Source of the DNA: Allocatelliglobosispora scoriae
GTDB lineage: Bacteria > Actinomycetota > Actinomycetes > Mycobacteriales > Micromonosporaceae
Length of the DNA: 64,000 nucleotides
Direction: 5' to 3'
Assembly (NCBI RefSeq): GCF_014204945.1
Contig: NZ_JACHMN010000003.1
Span: 2,480,001 to 2,544,000, forward strand
This document shows, piece after piece, positions 33,337 through 42,408 of this stretch (position 1 is its first letter; every line of letters starts with the position of its first letter). A program made the translations under genes and the position numbers. Below the pieces are notes generated by a model, which saw only the letters and a program-made list of their open reading frames with translations, was not told where the DNA came from and did not search any database.

Positions 33337-34650
33337 TCACATCACGTGCTTGAAGGTGCCCCAACCATTCCCGATCTGTACGGGCGCCGAGAGCCCCGTG
33401 CCGTTGTGCGGGTAGTACCACAGCAGTCCGGCGGCGTCCACGCCGAGCACGTCGGCGGCTCCGTCACCGCTGAAGTCCGATGCGATGACCTGCTTGAAGG
33501 TGCCCCACCCGTGCCCGATCTGCACCGGTGCGGAGAGCCCGGCGCCGTTGTGCGGGTAGTACCAGAGGTCGCCTGCGGCGTCCACGCCGAGCACGTCGGC
33601 CTTGCCGTCGCCGCTGTAGTCGGCTGCCATGACGTGCTTGAAGGTGCCCCAGCCGTTGCCGATCTGCACCGGTGCGGAGAGCCCGGCGCCGTTGTGCGGG
33701 TAGTACCAGAGCAGGCCGCTTGCGTCGACGCCGATGACATCGGCCTTGCCGTCGCCGCTCCAGTCCGCCGCCATGACGTGCTTGAAGGTGCCCCAGCCGT
33801 TGCCGATCTGCACCGGTGCGGAGAGCCCGGCGCCGTTGTGCGGGTAGTACCAGAGCAGGCCGCTTGCGTCGACGCCGATGACATCGGCCGCGCCGTCGCC
33901 GCTCCAGTCCGCCGCCACGACGTGCTTGAAGGTGCCCCAGCCGTTGCCGATCTGCACCGGAGCGGAGAGGGCCTGGCCGTTGTTGGGGTAGTAGAGGAGC
34001 AGCCCGGCCGCGGTGACACCGAGCACGTCGGCCGCGCCGTCACCGCTGAAGTCGGAGACGTGGTCGTGGCTCGTCGTCCGGCCGCAGTTGGCGCTGGTCA
34101 CGTTGCGGGGCGCCGAGACCGGGCCGTTGACGTAGATCGGGCCGGTGGCGGCGCTGCCGTCGGAGGTGATGCCGGACGGCACTCCGTTGAAGTAGGCCTC
34201 GGTCTTCACGCCGTCGCGGTTCTGGGCGTGGTGCAGGTGCGGGCCGGTGGAGTTGCCGGTGCTGCCGACGTTGCCGAGCTGCTGCCCAACCGCGACGGAC
34301 TGCCCGTTCGAGACGATCGGCGCGCTGATCATGTGCAGGTACTCGCTGGTCCAGCCCCCGCCGTGATTGATGATCACATACCAGCCGCCGCTGTTGCCCC
34401 ACCCGGCGAACGAGACGGTGCCGCTCGCGGCGGCGAGGATCGGGCGGTTGTTGCTGGCGCCGCCGGTGAAGGTCATGTCGATGTCGTAGTCGTCGTGCCC
34501 GGCATAGGTGGCCAGGCGCCAGGTCTCACCGCACGGGAACGGCAGCTGGAAGTTGGGGCGCGGCCCGGCGGCGTGCGCGGTTGTGGGCGCGGCGAGTCCG
34601 GTCGCGGCGAGGCAACCGACCGCGAGGAGCTGGATCAGCCTTCGAAACAT
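33337..34650 (-). CDS. Secreted M23 peptidase-like protein with five FG-GAP-like repeats
   Basis: 437-residue exported protein (signal peptide to about Ala28). Residues 30-170 form a LytM/M23 metallopeptidase domain with zinc motif H52-x3-D56 (GHDDYDID), a WTSEYLHM segment and H138-L-H140 (STGPHLHHA). Residues 195-437 are five 48-residue repeats with the calcium-loop pattern DFSGDGAADVLGVDAAGLLWYYPHNG, as in VCBS/FG-GAP blades. The enzyme probably cleaves peptide cross-bridges or another secreted substrate, while the repeats may bind calcium and a surface. The last repeat ends directly at the stop codon. Confidence 0.88.
   Translation of the reverse strand: MFRRLIQLLAVGCLAATGLAAPTTAHAAGPRPNFQLPFPCGETWRLATYAGHDDYDIDMTFTGGASNNRPILAAASGTVSFAGWGNSGGWYVIINHGGGWTSEYLHMISAPIVSNGQSVAVGQQLGNVGSTGNSTGPHLHHAQNRDGVKTEAYFNGVPSGITSDGSAATGPIYVNGPVSAPRNVTSANCGRTTSHDHVSDFSGDGAADVLGVTAAGLLLYYPNNGQALSAPVQIGNGWGTFKHVVAADWSGDGAADVIGVDASGLLWYYPHNGAGLSAPVQIGNGWGTFKHVMAADWSGDGKADVIGVDASGLLWYYPHNGAGLSAPVQIGNGWGTFKHVMAADYSGDGKADVLGVDAAGDLWYYPHNGAGLSAPVQIGHGWGTFKQVIASDFSGDGAADVLGVDAAGLLWYYPHNGTGLSAPVQIGNGWGTFKHVM
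33340..34060 (-). repeat. Five tandem 144-bp repeats inside the M23 gene
   Basis: The phrase CTTGAAGGTGCCCCA recurs every 144 bp at about 33348, 33492, 33636, 33780 and 33924, matching 48-codon protein repeats. The third and fourth units (about 33636-33920) are nearly identical over more than 100 bases, a sign of recent duplication or gene conversion. Confidence 0.85.
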
Positions 34651-34840
34651 GAGGACCTACCTATGTCGAAGTGACGAAGTCGGTCGATGGTAGGGCGGAT
34701 CCGAAAGTGACGAAAGGCGATGTGTGGCGGATGTATGGGTTCGGCGGGCGGTCCTGCCGTTTTGTCCGCCGGGTGTGTGGTGACCGTATGAGGCTTCGGC
34801 CGCGCTGCGGCAGCCGGGTGGCGGGCCGGTGCTGCCGGCG

Positions 34841-35461
34841 TCACTGAACCGTGCAGGGGAGCGGCTTGCGGCCGGTCTCCGGTGACAACGCCGCCGGGAA
34901 GTTGAAGATCAGCGTGGCGGAGTTGTTGCCCTCGTCGCTCTCGGCGATCTGCTTCTTCGGGTCGACGACGAATCGCAGCCGACCCGGCCGGCCGAGGGAG
35001 GTGGGTCCGATGTCCTCGCTGGCGAACACCTTCAGCGAATCCGTCGTGAGGATGCTCGTCAGCCGCCGCTGGGTCTCCGTGGTCACCTGCCCGGCCAGGG
35101 TGGTGGTCGCCACCGCGTACGCCGCGAAGGGCGGATCGTGCGTCCAGGTGACCTCGTAGCCGTAGTGCACCCGCCAGCTCGTCGGGACGCCGTTGACGTG
35201 ACCCTGTGCCTCGACCTGGCACTCGCCGACCGCCACTATCGCGAGGTCGGGCAGGGGCGGGGCGGAGGAGGTCGCCACCGCGGGGCTGACGGCCGCCAAC
35301 GGTGACTGCGTCGCCGCGGGCAGCGCGACCGGTGACGCCGACGCTGCCGTCCAGGGTGTGCCGTTGATGCTGGCGGGCGGCAGGTCCGGGCCGTCTCCGC
35401 AGCCGACGAGGCCCAGGGTGGCGAGCAGGCACACCGAGGCGAAGATCAACGGCAGTCGCAT
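34841..35461 (-). CDS. Lipoprotein with CARDB-like domain
   Basis: 206-residue predicted lipoprotein (lipobox LVGC, Cys21), then a proline/alanine/serine-rich linker to about residue 70. The C-terminal domain starts PDLAIVAVGECQVEAQG and ends with RLRFVVDPKKQIAESDEGNNSATLIFNF. That is the characteristic D-x-x-x-x-I-x-E-S-x-E-x-N-N strand pair of CARDB-type adhesion domains. Two cysteines (in GECQVE and LPCTVQ) may form a disulfide. No enzyme motif is seen. Confidence 0.7.
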   Translation of the reverse strand: MRLPLIFASVCLLATLGLVGCGDGPDLPPASINGTPWTAASASPVALPAATQSPLAAVSPAVATSSAPPLPDLAIVAVGECQVEAQGHVNGVPTSWRVHYGYEVTWTHDPPFAAYAVATTTLAGQVTTETQRRLTSILTTDSLKVFASEDIGPTSLGRPGRLRFVVDPKKQIAESDEGNNSATLIFNFPAALSPETGRKPLPCTVQ

Positions 35462-35541
35462 GGCGGCACGCTACGAGGGGCGGGCCAACCGCCCGGGTCC
35501 CGGCTGTGAACGCCACATGGCCGCCACGTGGCCGGTGCCGC

Positions 35542-37113
35542 TCAGGTGCGCAGCAGCCAGGAGGCGGCCGCCGCGCGGGCGGTCTGTGGCGCGTGCGGAT
35601 GCTCGCGAATATACGCCAGCAGGCTGCGGTGGCCCTCGGTCCCGATCCCGAAGGCGATCCCGTGCAGGATCGACCCGTTGGTCGTGTTCGGCGACTGCCG
35701 CCACGCCGCGAACTGGACCGTGAGGATCTGCCGCCAGATCGGTTCCGGGAACCGGCCGAAGCAGAACGGTGTCGCCCAGGCCGCCGCCTGCCGGACCGTC
35801 TCGCTGGCGCCGCGCTTGGTGAGCAGATCGTGGACCAGCGGCCGGTGGGTGTCGACGCCGAGGAGGGTGAGTGCTCGCAGCGCCGAGGCGAGGGGGTAGG
35901 TGCCGCGCTGCCGGGCGAGGTCGAGTTTGACCTCGTCGAGCAGCATCTGCGTGAACGGGATCCGGTAGGGCGTGGCCCCGATCAGCATCGCCGAGGCGAG
36001 GCTCAGGTCCGGGTCGGGATGGAACATCGTCTCCTCGACGAGCGTCGCCAGGATGGCGTCCGTGCTGCCGGCCTCGCGGGCGAGCTGGTTGTGGACCCGG
36101 GCGGCGATGCGCGCGCTGACGACCTGCGCCGCGGTCGGCTCGGCCGAACGGCGGGCGGTCCACGCGTCGTGCACGACCGGGCCGGTGTGCAGCTGGAGGG
36201 GGACGACGCCGGCGTAGGAGGGCTGTCGCGAGAGCCGCCGCCCGGCCTCGACGGCGAGTGCGAGGACGGCGCCGCTGGTCGAGGCGTCGTTCATCAGGGA
36301 GGTGAGCGATGCGACGAGCCGGATCGACTCCTGGTGGTGGAAGTGCTGCTGACTGACCTTGCGGATGACCGCCTGAAGCGCTCCCTCCAGCGCTCGTTCG
36401 CCGTCGGGGTGTTCGAGCTGCCGGAGCACATATCGGTTGGCGACGGGATCCTGGGTGTTGTTCAGCAGGGACAGCGGCTCGACGATCGAGAGCGACGTGG
36501 GGTCGCTCGCGTGCGCGATGCATCCCTCGACGGCGTCGTGGCGCGCCGCGGGGTGCCGAAGGAGCCTGCTCATCGCCTCCTGCCGTTGCAGCCACTCGAT
36601 GCCGACGGCGTCGACCATCTCGTCGAGGAGCCGGTCGGTGATGGCGAGCCAGATCTTCGACGGGTAGAGCTCGAGTTGGGGGCGGGCTGCGACCAGCTCG
36701 GTCAGCGAGCTCCAGTCGGCCCCGCTCAGGGCGTCGGCCCCCGTCACGCGGTCGAGCATGTGGAAGAGGCGGACCCGATCGAGATCATCGTCGGTCTCGT
36801 GGCTCGACCGCAGGGATGCGCCATCGGCGGCGTATCGCATCGTCGTGTCGGCGACCGACACCAGCGACTCGGGAGTGAGGTGCAGCAGCTGCTCGTATCG
36901 GCGGATCGCCTCCCGGCCGAGCGGCAGTTGGCCGGTCTCCCAGCGGGTGATCTGCGATGGCGCGAGCGGGCGGCTTCCCAGGGCGGAGAAGGCGCGCGCG
37001 AATGTCCGGCCGGAACGCAGCGCCTCGTCCGCGCCGAACCTGCGGCTCGTCCGAAGCAGCCAGCCGATGCGGCGGGTCGCGGTCGCCAGGCTCATTGACC
37101 GAGGGTGCTCCAT
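35542..37113 (-). CDS. XRE-type regulator with long helical C-terminal region
   Basis: 523 residues. The N-terminus has a helix-turn-helix of the XRE type at about residues 30-80 (FARAFSALGSRPLAPSQITRWETGQLPLGREAIRRYEQLLHL). The remaining 440 residues are helical and rich in leucine and arginine, without a recognised domain; such arms in actinobacterial regulators often bind ligands or partners. ATG 37113 is used; ATG 37095 (MSLATATRRIGWLL) is equally possible and has GGAG upstream. The target is unknown; the gene stands between unrelated neighbours. Confidence 0.75.
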   Translation of the reverse strand: MEHPRSMSLATATRRIGWLLRTSRRFGADEALRSGRTFARAFSALGSRPLAPSQITRWETGQLPLGREAIRRYEQLLHLTPESLVSVADTTMRYAADGASLRSSHETDDDLDRVRLFHMLDRVTGADALSGADWSSLTELVAARPQLELYPSKIWLAITDRLLDEMVDAVGIEWLQRQEAMSRLLRHPAARHDAVEGCIAHASDPTSLSIVEPLSLLNNTQDPVANRYVLRQLEHPDGERALEGALQAVIRKVSQQHFHHQESIRLVASLTSLMNDASTSGAVLALAVEAGRRLSRQPSYAGVVPLQLHTGPVVHDAWTARRSAEPTAAQVVSARIAARVHNQLAREAGSTDAILATLVEETMFHPDPDLSLASAMLIGATPYRIPFTQMLLDEVKLDLARQRGTYPLASALRALTLLGVDTHRPLVHDLLTKRGASETVRQAAAWATPFCFGRFPEPIWRQILTVQFAAWRQSPNTTNGSILHGIAFGIGTEGHRSLLAYIREHPHAPQTARAAAASWLLRT

Positions 37114-37141
37114 TCACCGAAGCGATGTCAATAGATAGTAA

Positions 37142-37435
37142 TCAATTGTGACTGATGCCGTCGAATACGAGCGTTGCATGAAAATACCAACCGGCAACAC
37201 CGGGCAACCCCGCGACTAGAGCATCACAGAATTGCGTGAGCACATCGCTCGAACGGAACCTGACCAACGCCCCAGTTCCACGGGGGACTGGGGCGTTGGC
37301 CATAGTGGATTCACGGTGGCGTTCTGCCAGTCGAGTGAAGATCTCCTCGGTGCTGGAATCGCTATATCCGGCGACCTGCACCATCGCGTCGAAGTCCCCG
37401 GAGGTGAGTGGGCCGTCGCCATCGGTGTCGAACAT
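37142..37435 (-). CDS. Small single EF-hand protein or fragment
   Basis: A 97-residue frame starts MFDTDGDGPLTSGDFDAMVQVAGYS, which contains a canonical calcium-binding loop (D-x-D-x-D-G and a later acidic residue) and part of its flanking helices. Actinobacterial EF-hand proteins usually have a leader helix before the first loop and a second EF-hand; both are missing, and the second half (GTGALVRFRSSDVLTQFCDALVAG) has no loop. No ribosome-binding site is visible at ATG 37435. A decayed EF-hand gene is as likely as a real small protein. Confidence 0.35.
   Translation of the reverse strand: MFDTDGDGPLTSGDFDAMVQVAGYSDSSTEEIFTRLAERHRESTMANAPVPRGTGALVRFRSSDVLTQFCDALVAGLPGVAGWYFHATLVFDGISHN
37264..37299. 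terminator. Long hairpin inside the EF-hand frame
   Basis: A 16-bp stem (CCAACGCCCCAGTTCC and GGGACTGGGGCGTTGG, one T-G wobble) with the four-base loop ACGG. A stem this regular is unusual in coding DNA and argues that the EF-hand frame is not under normal protein selection, or that its message ends here. Confidence 0.5.
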
Positions 37436-37533
37436 CGCGGAGCGCCGTGGCGCAAGGGCTTTCCGGGGTTCCCGCGGGGGAGGTCTGGGCCTATGGTCTG
37501 TCTGACGGATCACCGGCGGCTGGAGGCATCGCG

Positions 37534-37938
37534 ATGCGCATCGCCCGCATCTTCGACGGGGTCACCGCCGATGCCGGACCCCGGATGGCCGCCGACCATG
37601 CGAAGGCCGAGCCCGCCGCGGCGGAGCGGCTCTCGGCGTACCTGCGAAGTGGTGTTCTTGTTCTGGGGAGTGCCGCGACTCTGGACGACGTGGTCGACCC
37701 CGCGCGGGGTGCCGTGGTGCCGATGAGCTTCCGCACCGATGGCGACTGGGTCTGGTGCGAGGCGGTCGCCTACTACGTCGAGGAGCACGGGCTGCTGCCG
37801 GAGGCCGAGTTCGTGGCGGCGATCCAGGCGCGGGGCTTCGTCCATCGACCGGTCGACGACGCGACGCTGCGGCTGGCGCTGACTGTGCTGCTGGAGCCGG
37901 ATCCGGCGGACGGACCGGCCTGGGTCAAGCCCGGCTGA
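37534..37938 (+). CDS. Hypothetical protein
   Basis: 134 residues, soluble and acidic. I do not recognise the family. The middle contains SFRTDGDWVWCEAVAYYVEEHGLLPEAEFVAAIQARGF; this TDG-x-W-x-W block followed by YY-x-x-x-HG appears in uncharacterised actinobacterial proteins. ATG 37534 follows TGGAGG. It ends 18 bp before the histidine kinase and may be co-transcribed with it. Confidence 0.6.
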   Translation: MRIARIFDGVTADAGPRMAADHAKAEPAAAERLSAYLRSGVLVLGSAATLDDVVDPARGAVVPMSFRTDGDWVWCEAVAYYVEEHGLLPEAEFVAAIQARGFVHRPVDDATLRLALTVLLEPDPADGPAWVKPG

Positions 37939-37956
37939 CCCGCGGCGCTATTGATC

Positions 37957-38763
37957 ATGGATGCTGGCTGGGTGGTCCTGGCGTCGGCGCTCGGCGGCGG
38001 GCTGATCGGCGGCGCCGCCGTCTACTGGCGCATGCGTCGCGACAACGCGGCGATGGCGCAGCAACTCTCCAGTGTGGAGCAGCTCGTCGAGCGCCGGGCG
38101 GATCAGATCAACGCGCTCAGCCATGAGCTGCGGACGCCGCTGAGCATGATCAAGGGAGCGGTGGATCTGCTGCGGGAGGGTATGCCGGGACCGCTGACCC
38201 GGTCGCAGGAGCGCCTGTTGCAGGTCGCGGGGCACCAGTCGACACAGGTCATCGATCTGTGTGAGAGTCTCCTGATACAGGCCAAGATCGAGGCGGGCCT
38301 GTTCGCGCCCAGGCTGGAGAAGGTGGACGTGTCGGTGGTGGTCCGCGACGTCGTCACCGCGATGCGGTCGCTCTGCGAGCAGCGCGACCAGCGGATCAGC
38401 CTGGACCTGCCGCAGGTGATGCCGCGGATCCCGGGTGACCCGATGCTGCTGGCCCAGGCCCTGACCAACCTGCTCTCCAACGCGAGCCGCTTCACCACGA
38501 CCGGCGGGAGCATCACGGTCCGGGTGATGGTGATCGACAGCGGGGTCGCGGTCTACGTCACCGACGACGGGGCCGGGATGACGACGGCGGAGCGGCACCG
38601 GCTCTTCCAGCGGTTCGGCACCGGACGGCCGCTCGCCGACGGAACGGGTCTGGGCCTCGTCATCACCAAGACGATCATCGAGCTGCACGGAGGCGAGATC
38701 ATGGTGCACACCGCGTCCACCAAGGGGACGACGTTCCTGTTCACCCTGCCGAGGGGCGCGTGA
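37957..38763 (+). CDS. Sensor histidine kinase
   Basis: 268-residue membrane-bound kinase. One N-terminal membrane segment (VVLASALGGGLIGGAAVYW) is followed by a short coiled coil, the HisKA box NALSHELRTPLSM with His56 as phospho-acceptor, and a HATPase domain with N box LLSNASRF, G1 VTDDGAGM, F box RLFQRFG and G2 GTGLGLVITK. There is no extracytoplasmic sensor domain, so it must sense through the membrane or a partner such as the neighbouring transporter. ATG 37957 is preferred over TTG 37951. It overlaps the response regulator by four bases. Confidence 0.92.
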   Translation: MDAGWVVLASALGGGLIGGAAVYWRMRRDNAAMAQQLSSVEQLVERRADQINALSHELRTPLSMIKGAVDLLREGMPGPLTRSQERLLQVAGHQSTQVIDLCESLLIQAKIEAGLFAPRLEKVDVSVVVRDVVTAMRSLCEQRDQRISLDLPQVMPRIPGDPMLLAQALTNLLSNASRFTTTGGSITVRVMVIDSGVAVYVTDDGAGMTTAERHRLFQRFGTGRPLADGTGLGLVITKTIIELHGGEIMVHTASTKGTTFLFTLPRGA

Positions 38764-39467
38764 GCGGCGACACGGGCGCCGGTCCCGTCGCGCTCGTCGT
38801 CGACGACGAGCCGCAGATGACGATCATCGTCGGTTTCGCGCTGGAGACGCAGGGCTTCACCGTGCTCACGGCCCACGACGGGGCGACGGCGCTCAACCTG
38901 ATGCGGACGCGGGCGGTGGACCTGGTCGTGCTCGACGTGATGATGCCGACGATGGACGGGCTCACACTCTGCCAGCGGATCCGGGCCCGGTCCGAGGTGC
39001 CGATCATGCTGCTCACGGCACTCGCGCAGCACGACGACGTGATCGTCGGGCTGGAGCACGGCGCCGACGACTATGTCACCAAACCCTTCCACCCCCGCGA
39101 GGTCGCGCTGCGCGCGCAGGCACTGGTACGCCGCCGCCGCGGCTCCGGTGCCGTGATCCGCGTCGGCGACCTGGTGATCGATCCGGCCGCGCAGACCGCC
39201 ACGCTCTCCTCGCACCGCCTGGACCTGCCGTTCACCGAGTTCAAGCTGCTCACCCACATGGCGACGCGGAAGGGGACGCCGCAGTCGTGGCAGGACCTGC
39301 TGCGCGAGGTGTGGGGCACGACCGACCTGATCGGCGGCCGCGACGTGGTGAAGTCCACCGTCTACCGGCTGCGGTCGCGGCTGGCGGCGGTGCCGGGCGG
39401 GTCGGTCTACATCCGCACGCTGCGCGGGATCGGTTACCTCATCCCGGATCTGCCGTCGCACGGGTGA
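38760..39467 (+). CDS. OmpR-family response regulator
   Basis: 235 residues. The receiver domain has acidic pair DDE at 15-17, phospho-acceptor Asp59 (LVVLDVMMP), Thr/Ser at LLTAL and Lys in YVTKPF. The winged-helix output domain has FTEFKLLTHMATRKGTPQSWQDLLREVWG and KSTVYRLRSRL...YIRTLRGIGYLI. The GTG start overlaps the kinase stop codon. The genes that follow encode an ABC importer, which is its most likely target. Confidence 0.93.
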   Translation: MSGDTGAGPVALVVDDEPQMTIIVGFALETQGFTVLTAHDGATALNLMRTRAVDLVVLDVMMPTMDGLTLCQRIRARSEVPIMLLTALAQHDDVIVGLEHGADDYVTKPFHPREVALRAQALVRRRRGSGAVIRVGDLVIDPAAQTATLSSHRLDLPFTEFKLLTHMATRKGTPQSWQDLLREVWGTTDLIGGRDVVKSTVYRLRSRLAAVPGGSVYIRTLRGIGYLIPDLPSHG

Positions 39468-39592
39468 GTTTGGTGACGGCGGTGTCACCAAGGATCACGC
39501 CGCTGTTACCGCAGCACCCGTCACACGCCCATAACCTTCCCGTAACATCGGCCCGCACGGGTGGGCCGGTCGGATAACTGGAGGTCAACGAC

Positions 39593-40660
39593 GTGATGAC
39601 GGATATGTTGCACCGGCGCGTGGCGAAGTCGATCGCCGTCACCGCCCTTGTCGCCCTCGCCGCCACCGGCTGCGCCCGCGAGGCGGCGGCGCCCGGCACG
39701 ACCAAGGACGGCGGCGTCGTGCACGTCGTCTGCGGCGCCACCGAGGACTGGTGCGCGGCCACGACGAAGAAGTTCACCGAGACGTCCGGGTTGAAGGCCG
39801 ACTTCGTCCGGCTCTCCAGCGGTGAGGCGCTCGCCCGCATCAAGGCGGGCAAGGGCAACGCCGAGTTCGACGTCTGGTATGGCGGTCCCGCCGACGGGTT
39901 CTCCGCCGCCAACGAGGGTGGATTCCTGGAGCCCTACGTCTCGCCGAACGCAGCCAAGATCCCGGCGAAGTACAAGGACGCCAACGGCGCCTGGACCGGT
40001 GTCTACGTCGGCGCGCTCGGGTTCTGCAGCAACACCAAGCTCCTGCAGGAGAAGGGGATGGAGGTCCCGAAGTCCTGGGCGGACCTGCTGAACCCCAAGC
40101 TCGCCAAGGACATCGGCATCGCGCACCCCTCGACGTCGGGCACCGCCTACACGGCGCTGTGGACGCAGGTGCAGCTCGCGGGCGGCAGCGAGGACAAGGC
40201 GCTGGACTACATGCGCAAGCTGCACCCGAACGTGCTGCAGTACACCAAGTCCGGCGCGGCACCGGCCCAGATGACGGCCCGCGGCGAGGTCGCCGTCGGC
40301 GTGATCTTCTCCCACGACTGCATCGCCACCAAGGAGGCGGGCTTCCCCGGCCTCGAGGTGAGCTTCCCGTCGGAGGGCACCGGCTACGAGACCGGCGGCG
40401 TGGCGCTGATCCAGGGCGCGAAGAACCCGGTCAGCGGCAAGAAGTTCGTCGACTGGGCGCTGACCAAGGAGGCCCAGGAGGTCGGGCCGACCGCGAAGGC
40501 ATACCAGTTCCCGACGAACCCCGACGCGAAGGTCTCCGACAAGGTCGTCGACCTCGCCGGCATCACCATGGTCGACTACGACGCCGTCGCGGCCGGCAAG
40601 GCCAAGATCGCCCTGACCAAGCGTTTCGACGCCGAGGTCGCGCAGGCACCGAAGTCATGA
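39593..40660 (+). CDS. AfuA/FbpA-type ABC substrate-binding lipoprotein
   Basis: 355-residue receptor with lipobox ATGC (Cys27). The mature sequence VVHVVCGATEDWCAATTKKFTETSG, FDVWYGGPADGFSAANEGGFLEPY, TGVYVGALGFCSNTKLLQEKG, AHPSTSGTAYTALW and NVLQYTKSGAAPAQM match the AfuA group. This group was once annotated as iron(III)-binding, but Actinobacillus AfuA binds hexose phosphates, and relatives bind phosphonates. The tyrosine pair of true ferric receptors is not evident. GTG 39593 has GGAGG eight bases upstream; ATG 39596 is possible. Confidence 0.85.
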   Translation: MMTDMLHRRVAKSIAVTALVALAATGCAREAAAPGTTKDGGVVHVVCGATEDWCAATTKKFTETSGLKADFVRLSSGEALARIKAGKGNAEFDVWYGGPADGFSAANEGGFLEPYVSPNAAKIPAKYKDANGAWTGVYVGALGFCSNTKLLQEKGMEVPKSWADLLNPKLAKDIGIAHPSTSGTAYTALWTQVQLAGGSEDKALDYMRKLHPNVLQYTKSGAAPAQMTARGEVAVGVIFSHDCIATKEAGFPGLEVSFPSEGTGYETGGVALIQGAKNPVSGKKFVDWALTKEAQEVGPTAKAYQFPTNPDAKVSDKVVDLAGITMVDYDAVAAGKAKIALTKRFDAEVAQAPKS

Positions 40661-42408
40661 CCACGCTGCTGCACGACCGCGTACCGGCCGCCTCTCCGCC
40701 TGAGGTGACCACCCCGCGGCGGCGGCGACGGCTCGACCTGGGTGTCCAGGTGCTGATCATCATCAGTGTCGTGCTGGTGGTGATCGGCAGCGTCATCCCG
40801 CTCGTCGCCGTCCTGGCCGCCGCGTTCGCCCCCGGCGCGCTGCCCCGGTACGCCGAGTTCTTCACCTCCACGGTGGACCTGGGCATCCTGCGCAACACGA
40901 TCGTGCTCGGCGCGCTCGTCGGCACCTGCGGCACGGCGCTCGGCTTCCTGTTCGCCTTCGTCCAGACCCGCCTCGACGTACCGGGCAAGAAGATCCTGCA
41001 CGTCATCGCGATGGTCCCGATCGTCAGCCCACCGTTTGCGGTGGCGACGGCCACGGTGGTGCTCTACGGCCGCCGCGGCGTCATCAGCCACGAGATCCTC
41101 GGCCTGGAGTACGACATCTACGGCCTGGACGGCCTCGTCTTCGTCCTGTCGATCTCGCTCTTCCCGGTGGCCTATCTCGGCCTGCTCGGGATGATGCGGG
41201 GCCTCGACCCGGCGCTGGAGGAGGCGGCGATGAACCTCGGCGCGAGCCGCTGGCAGATCCTGCGCACCGTGATCCTGCCGCTGCTCGCTCCGGGCCTCGT
41301 CGCCCCGTTCATGCTGCTGTTCGTCGAGGCGATCGCCGACCTCGCCAATCCGTTGGTGCTCGGCGGCGATTACACGGTCCTCGCCAGCCGGGCCTACCTC
41401 GCGGTGACCGGCGAATACGACACCACCAGCGCCGCCGTCTACTGCGTGATCCTGCTCGTGCCGTCGCTGGCGATGTATTTCGGCCAGCGGGCGTGGCTGG
41501 GCAAGAAGAGCCGGGCCACGATCACCGGGCGGCCGTCGGGCAGCGTACACCTCATCACGGGGTGGAGCCGGTGGCCGATCTACGGCCTGGCGCTGTTCGC
41601 CGCGGCGGTCATCGTCAGCCTCTACGGCACGGTGATCCTCGGTTCGGTGACGAAGGTGTTCGGGGTGGACAACACGTTCACGCTGGACTACCTCAAGGAG
41701 GTCCTGGTGGGGCCCGGCACCGAAGCGGTGCTGGACACGCTCACCTTCGCGGCGATCGCGACCCCGATCGCGGCGATGGTCGGCCTCATCGTGGCCTGGC
41801 TCGTCGTGCGGCACCTGCGCTGGACCGCCTGGCTGCTCGATCTCGGCGGCACCCTCGGTGTCGCGGTGCCGGGCACGGTCCTGGGCATCGGGTTCGTGCT
41901 CGCCTACCGGCCCGACCGGATGATCGGCGACTACGAGATCTTCCCCAGCCTCGTCGGTGGCAGCGCGCTCGCCGGGGGAGCTGTCGCGATCATTCTCGCG
42001 TTCGTCGTGCGGAGTTTGCCGGCTGGTCAGCGTACCGCCGTGGGAGCGCTGACACAGTTGCACCCGTATATCGAGCATGCCTCCACGGATCTGGGTGCCA
42101 GCCCCTTGCAGACGTTCCGCTTCGTCACGCTGCCGCTCATTCGCCCGGCGCTGCTGACCGGGCTCAGCTACAGCTTCGCGCGCAGCATGACCTCGATCTC
42201 GACGATCGTCCTGCTGGTCACCCCCGAAACGAAGATCATCACCGCGCAGGTGCTCAGTGCTGCCGGCACGGGGCGCTACGGGGTGGCGTTCGCCTACTGC
42301 ACCGTGCTCACGGCGATCGTGCTCTCCGCCTTCGCCCTCATCCGATTCATCGTCGGCGGGGGCGCCTCCCTGCACCGGGTCGCCGGACACTCCGAAAGGC
42401 AGAAATGA
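40657..42408 (+). CDS. Double-domain ABC permease (AfuB/FbpB type)
   Basis: 583-residue fused permease with two copies of the six-helix transmembrane domain. Coupling loops are at LEEAAMNLGASRWQILRTVILPLLAPG and IEHASTDLGASPLQTFRFVTLPLIRPA. Such duplicated permeases are standard for iron/phosphonate/hexose-phosphate importers. ATG 40657 overlaps the binding-protein stop codon, and its own stop overlaps the ATPase start. Confidence 0.92.
   Translation: MTTLLHDRVPAASPPEVTTPRRRRRLDLGVQVLIIISVVLVVIGSVIPLVAVLAAAFAPGALPRYAEFFTSTVDLGILRNTIVLGALVGTCGTALGFLFAFVQTRLDVPGKKILHVIAMVPIVSPPFAVATATVVLYGRRGVISHEILGLEYDIYGLDGLVFVLSISLFPVAYLGLLGMMRGLDPALEEAAMNLGASRWQILRTVILPLLAPGLVAPFMLLFVEAIADLANPLVLGGDYTVLASRAYLAVTGEYDTTSAAVYCVILLVPSLAMYFGQRAWLGKKSRATITGRPSGSVHLITGWSRWPIYGLALFAAAVIVSLYGTVILGSVTKVFGVDNTFTLDYLKEVLVGPGTEAVLDTLTFAAIATPIAAMVGLIVAWLVVRHLRWTAWLLDLGGTLGVAVPGTVLGIGFVLAYRPDRMIGDYEIFPSLVGGSALAGGAVAIILAFVVRSLPAGQRTAVGALTQLHPYIEHASTDLGASPLQTFRFVTLPLIRPALLTGLSYSFARSMTSISTIVLLVTPETKIITAQVLSAAGTGRYGVAFAYCTVLTAIVLSAFALIRFIVGGGASLHRVAGHSERQK

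Larger units (their letters stand above)
37114..37533. other. 420-bp stretch with only a doubtful gene
   Basis: Between the XRE-type regulator and the next rightward gene there is only the EF-hand frame and its hairpin. The first 40 bases beyond the regulator start are AT-rich (GTAATCAATTGTGACT) and contain, read on the minus strand, ATTGACA near 37129, a possible minus-35 element for the regulator. A GGAGG site at 37521 serves the following gene. Confidence 0.4.

Noticed and set aside
33340-34060. 144-bp repeats as a possible non-coding satellite
   Set aside because: They are in frame within a secreted protein and encode FG-GAP-like blades.
40576-42390. 604-codon minus-strand frame over the double permease
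   Set aside because: Charged, repetitive sequence with no domains; the plus strand encodes a canonical permease coupled to its neighbours.
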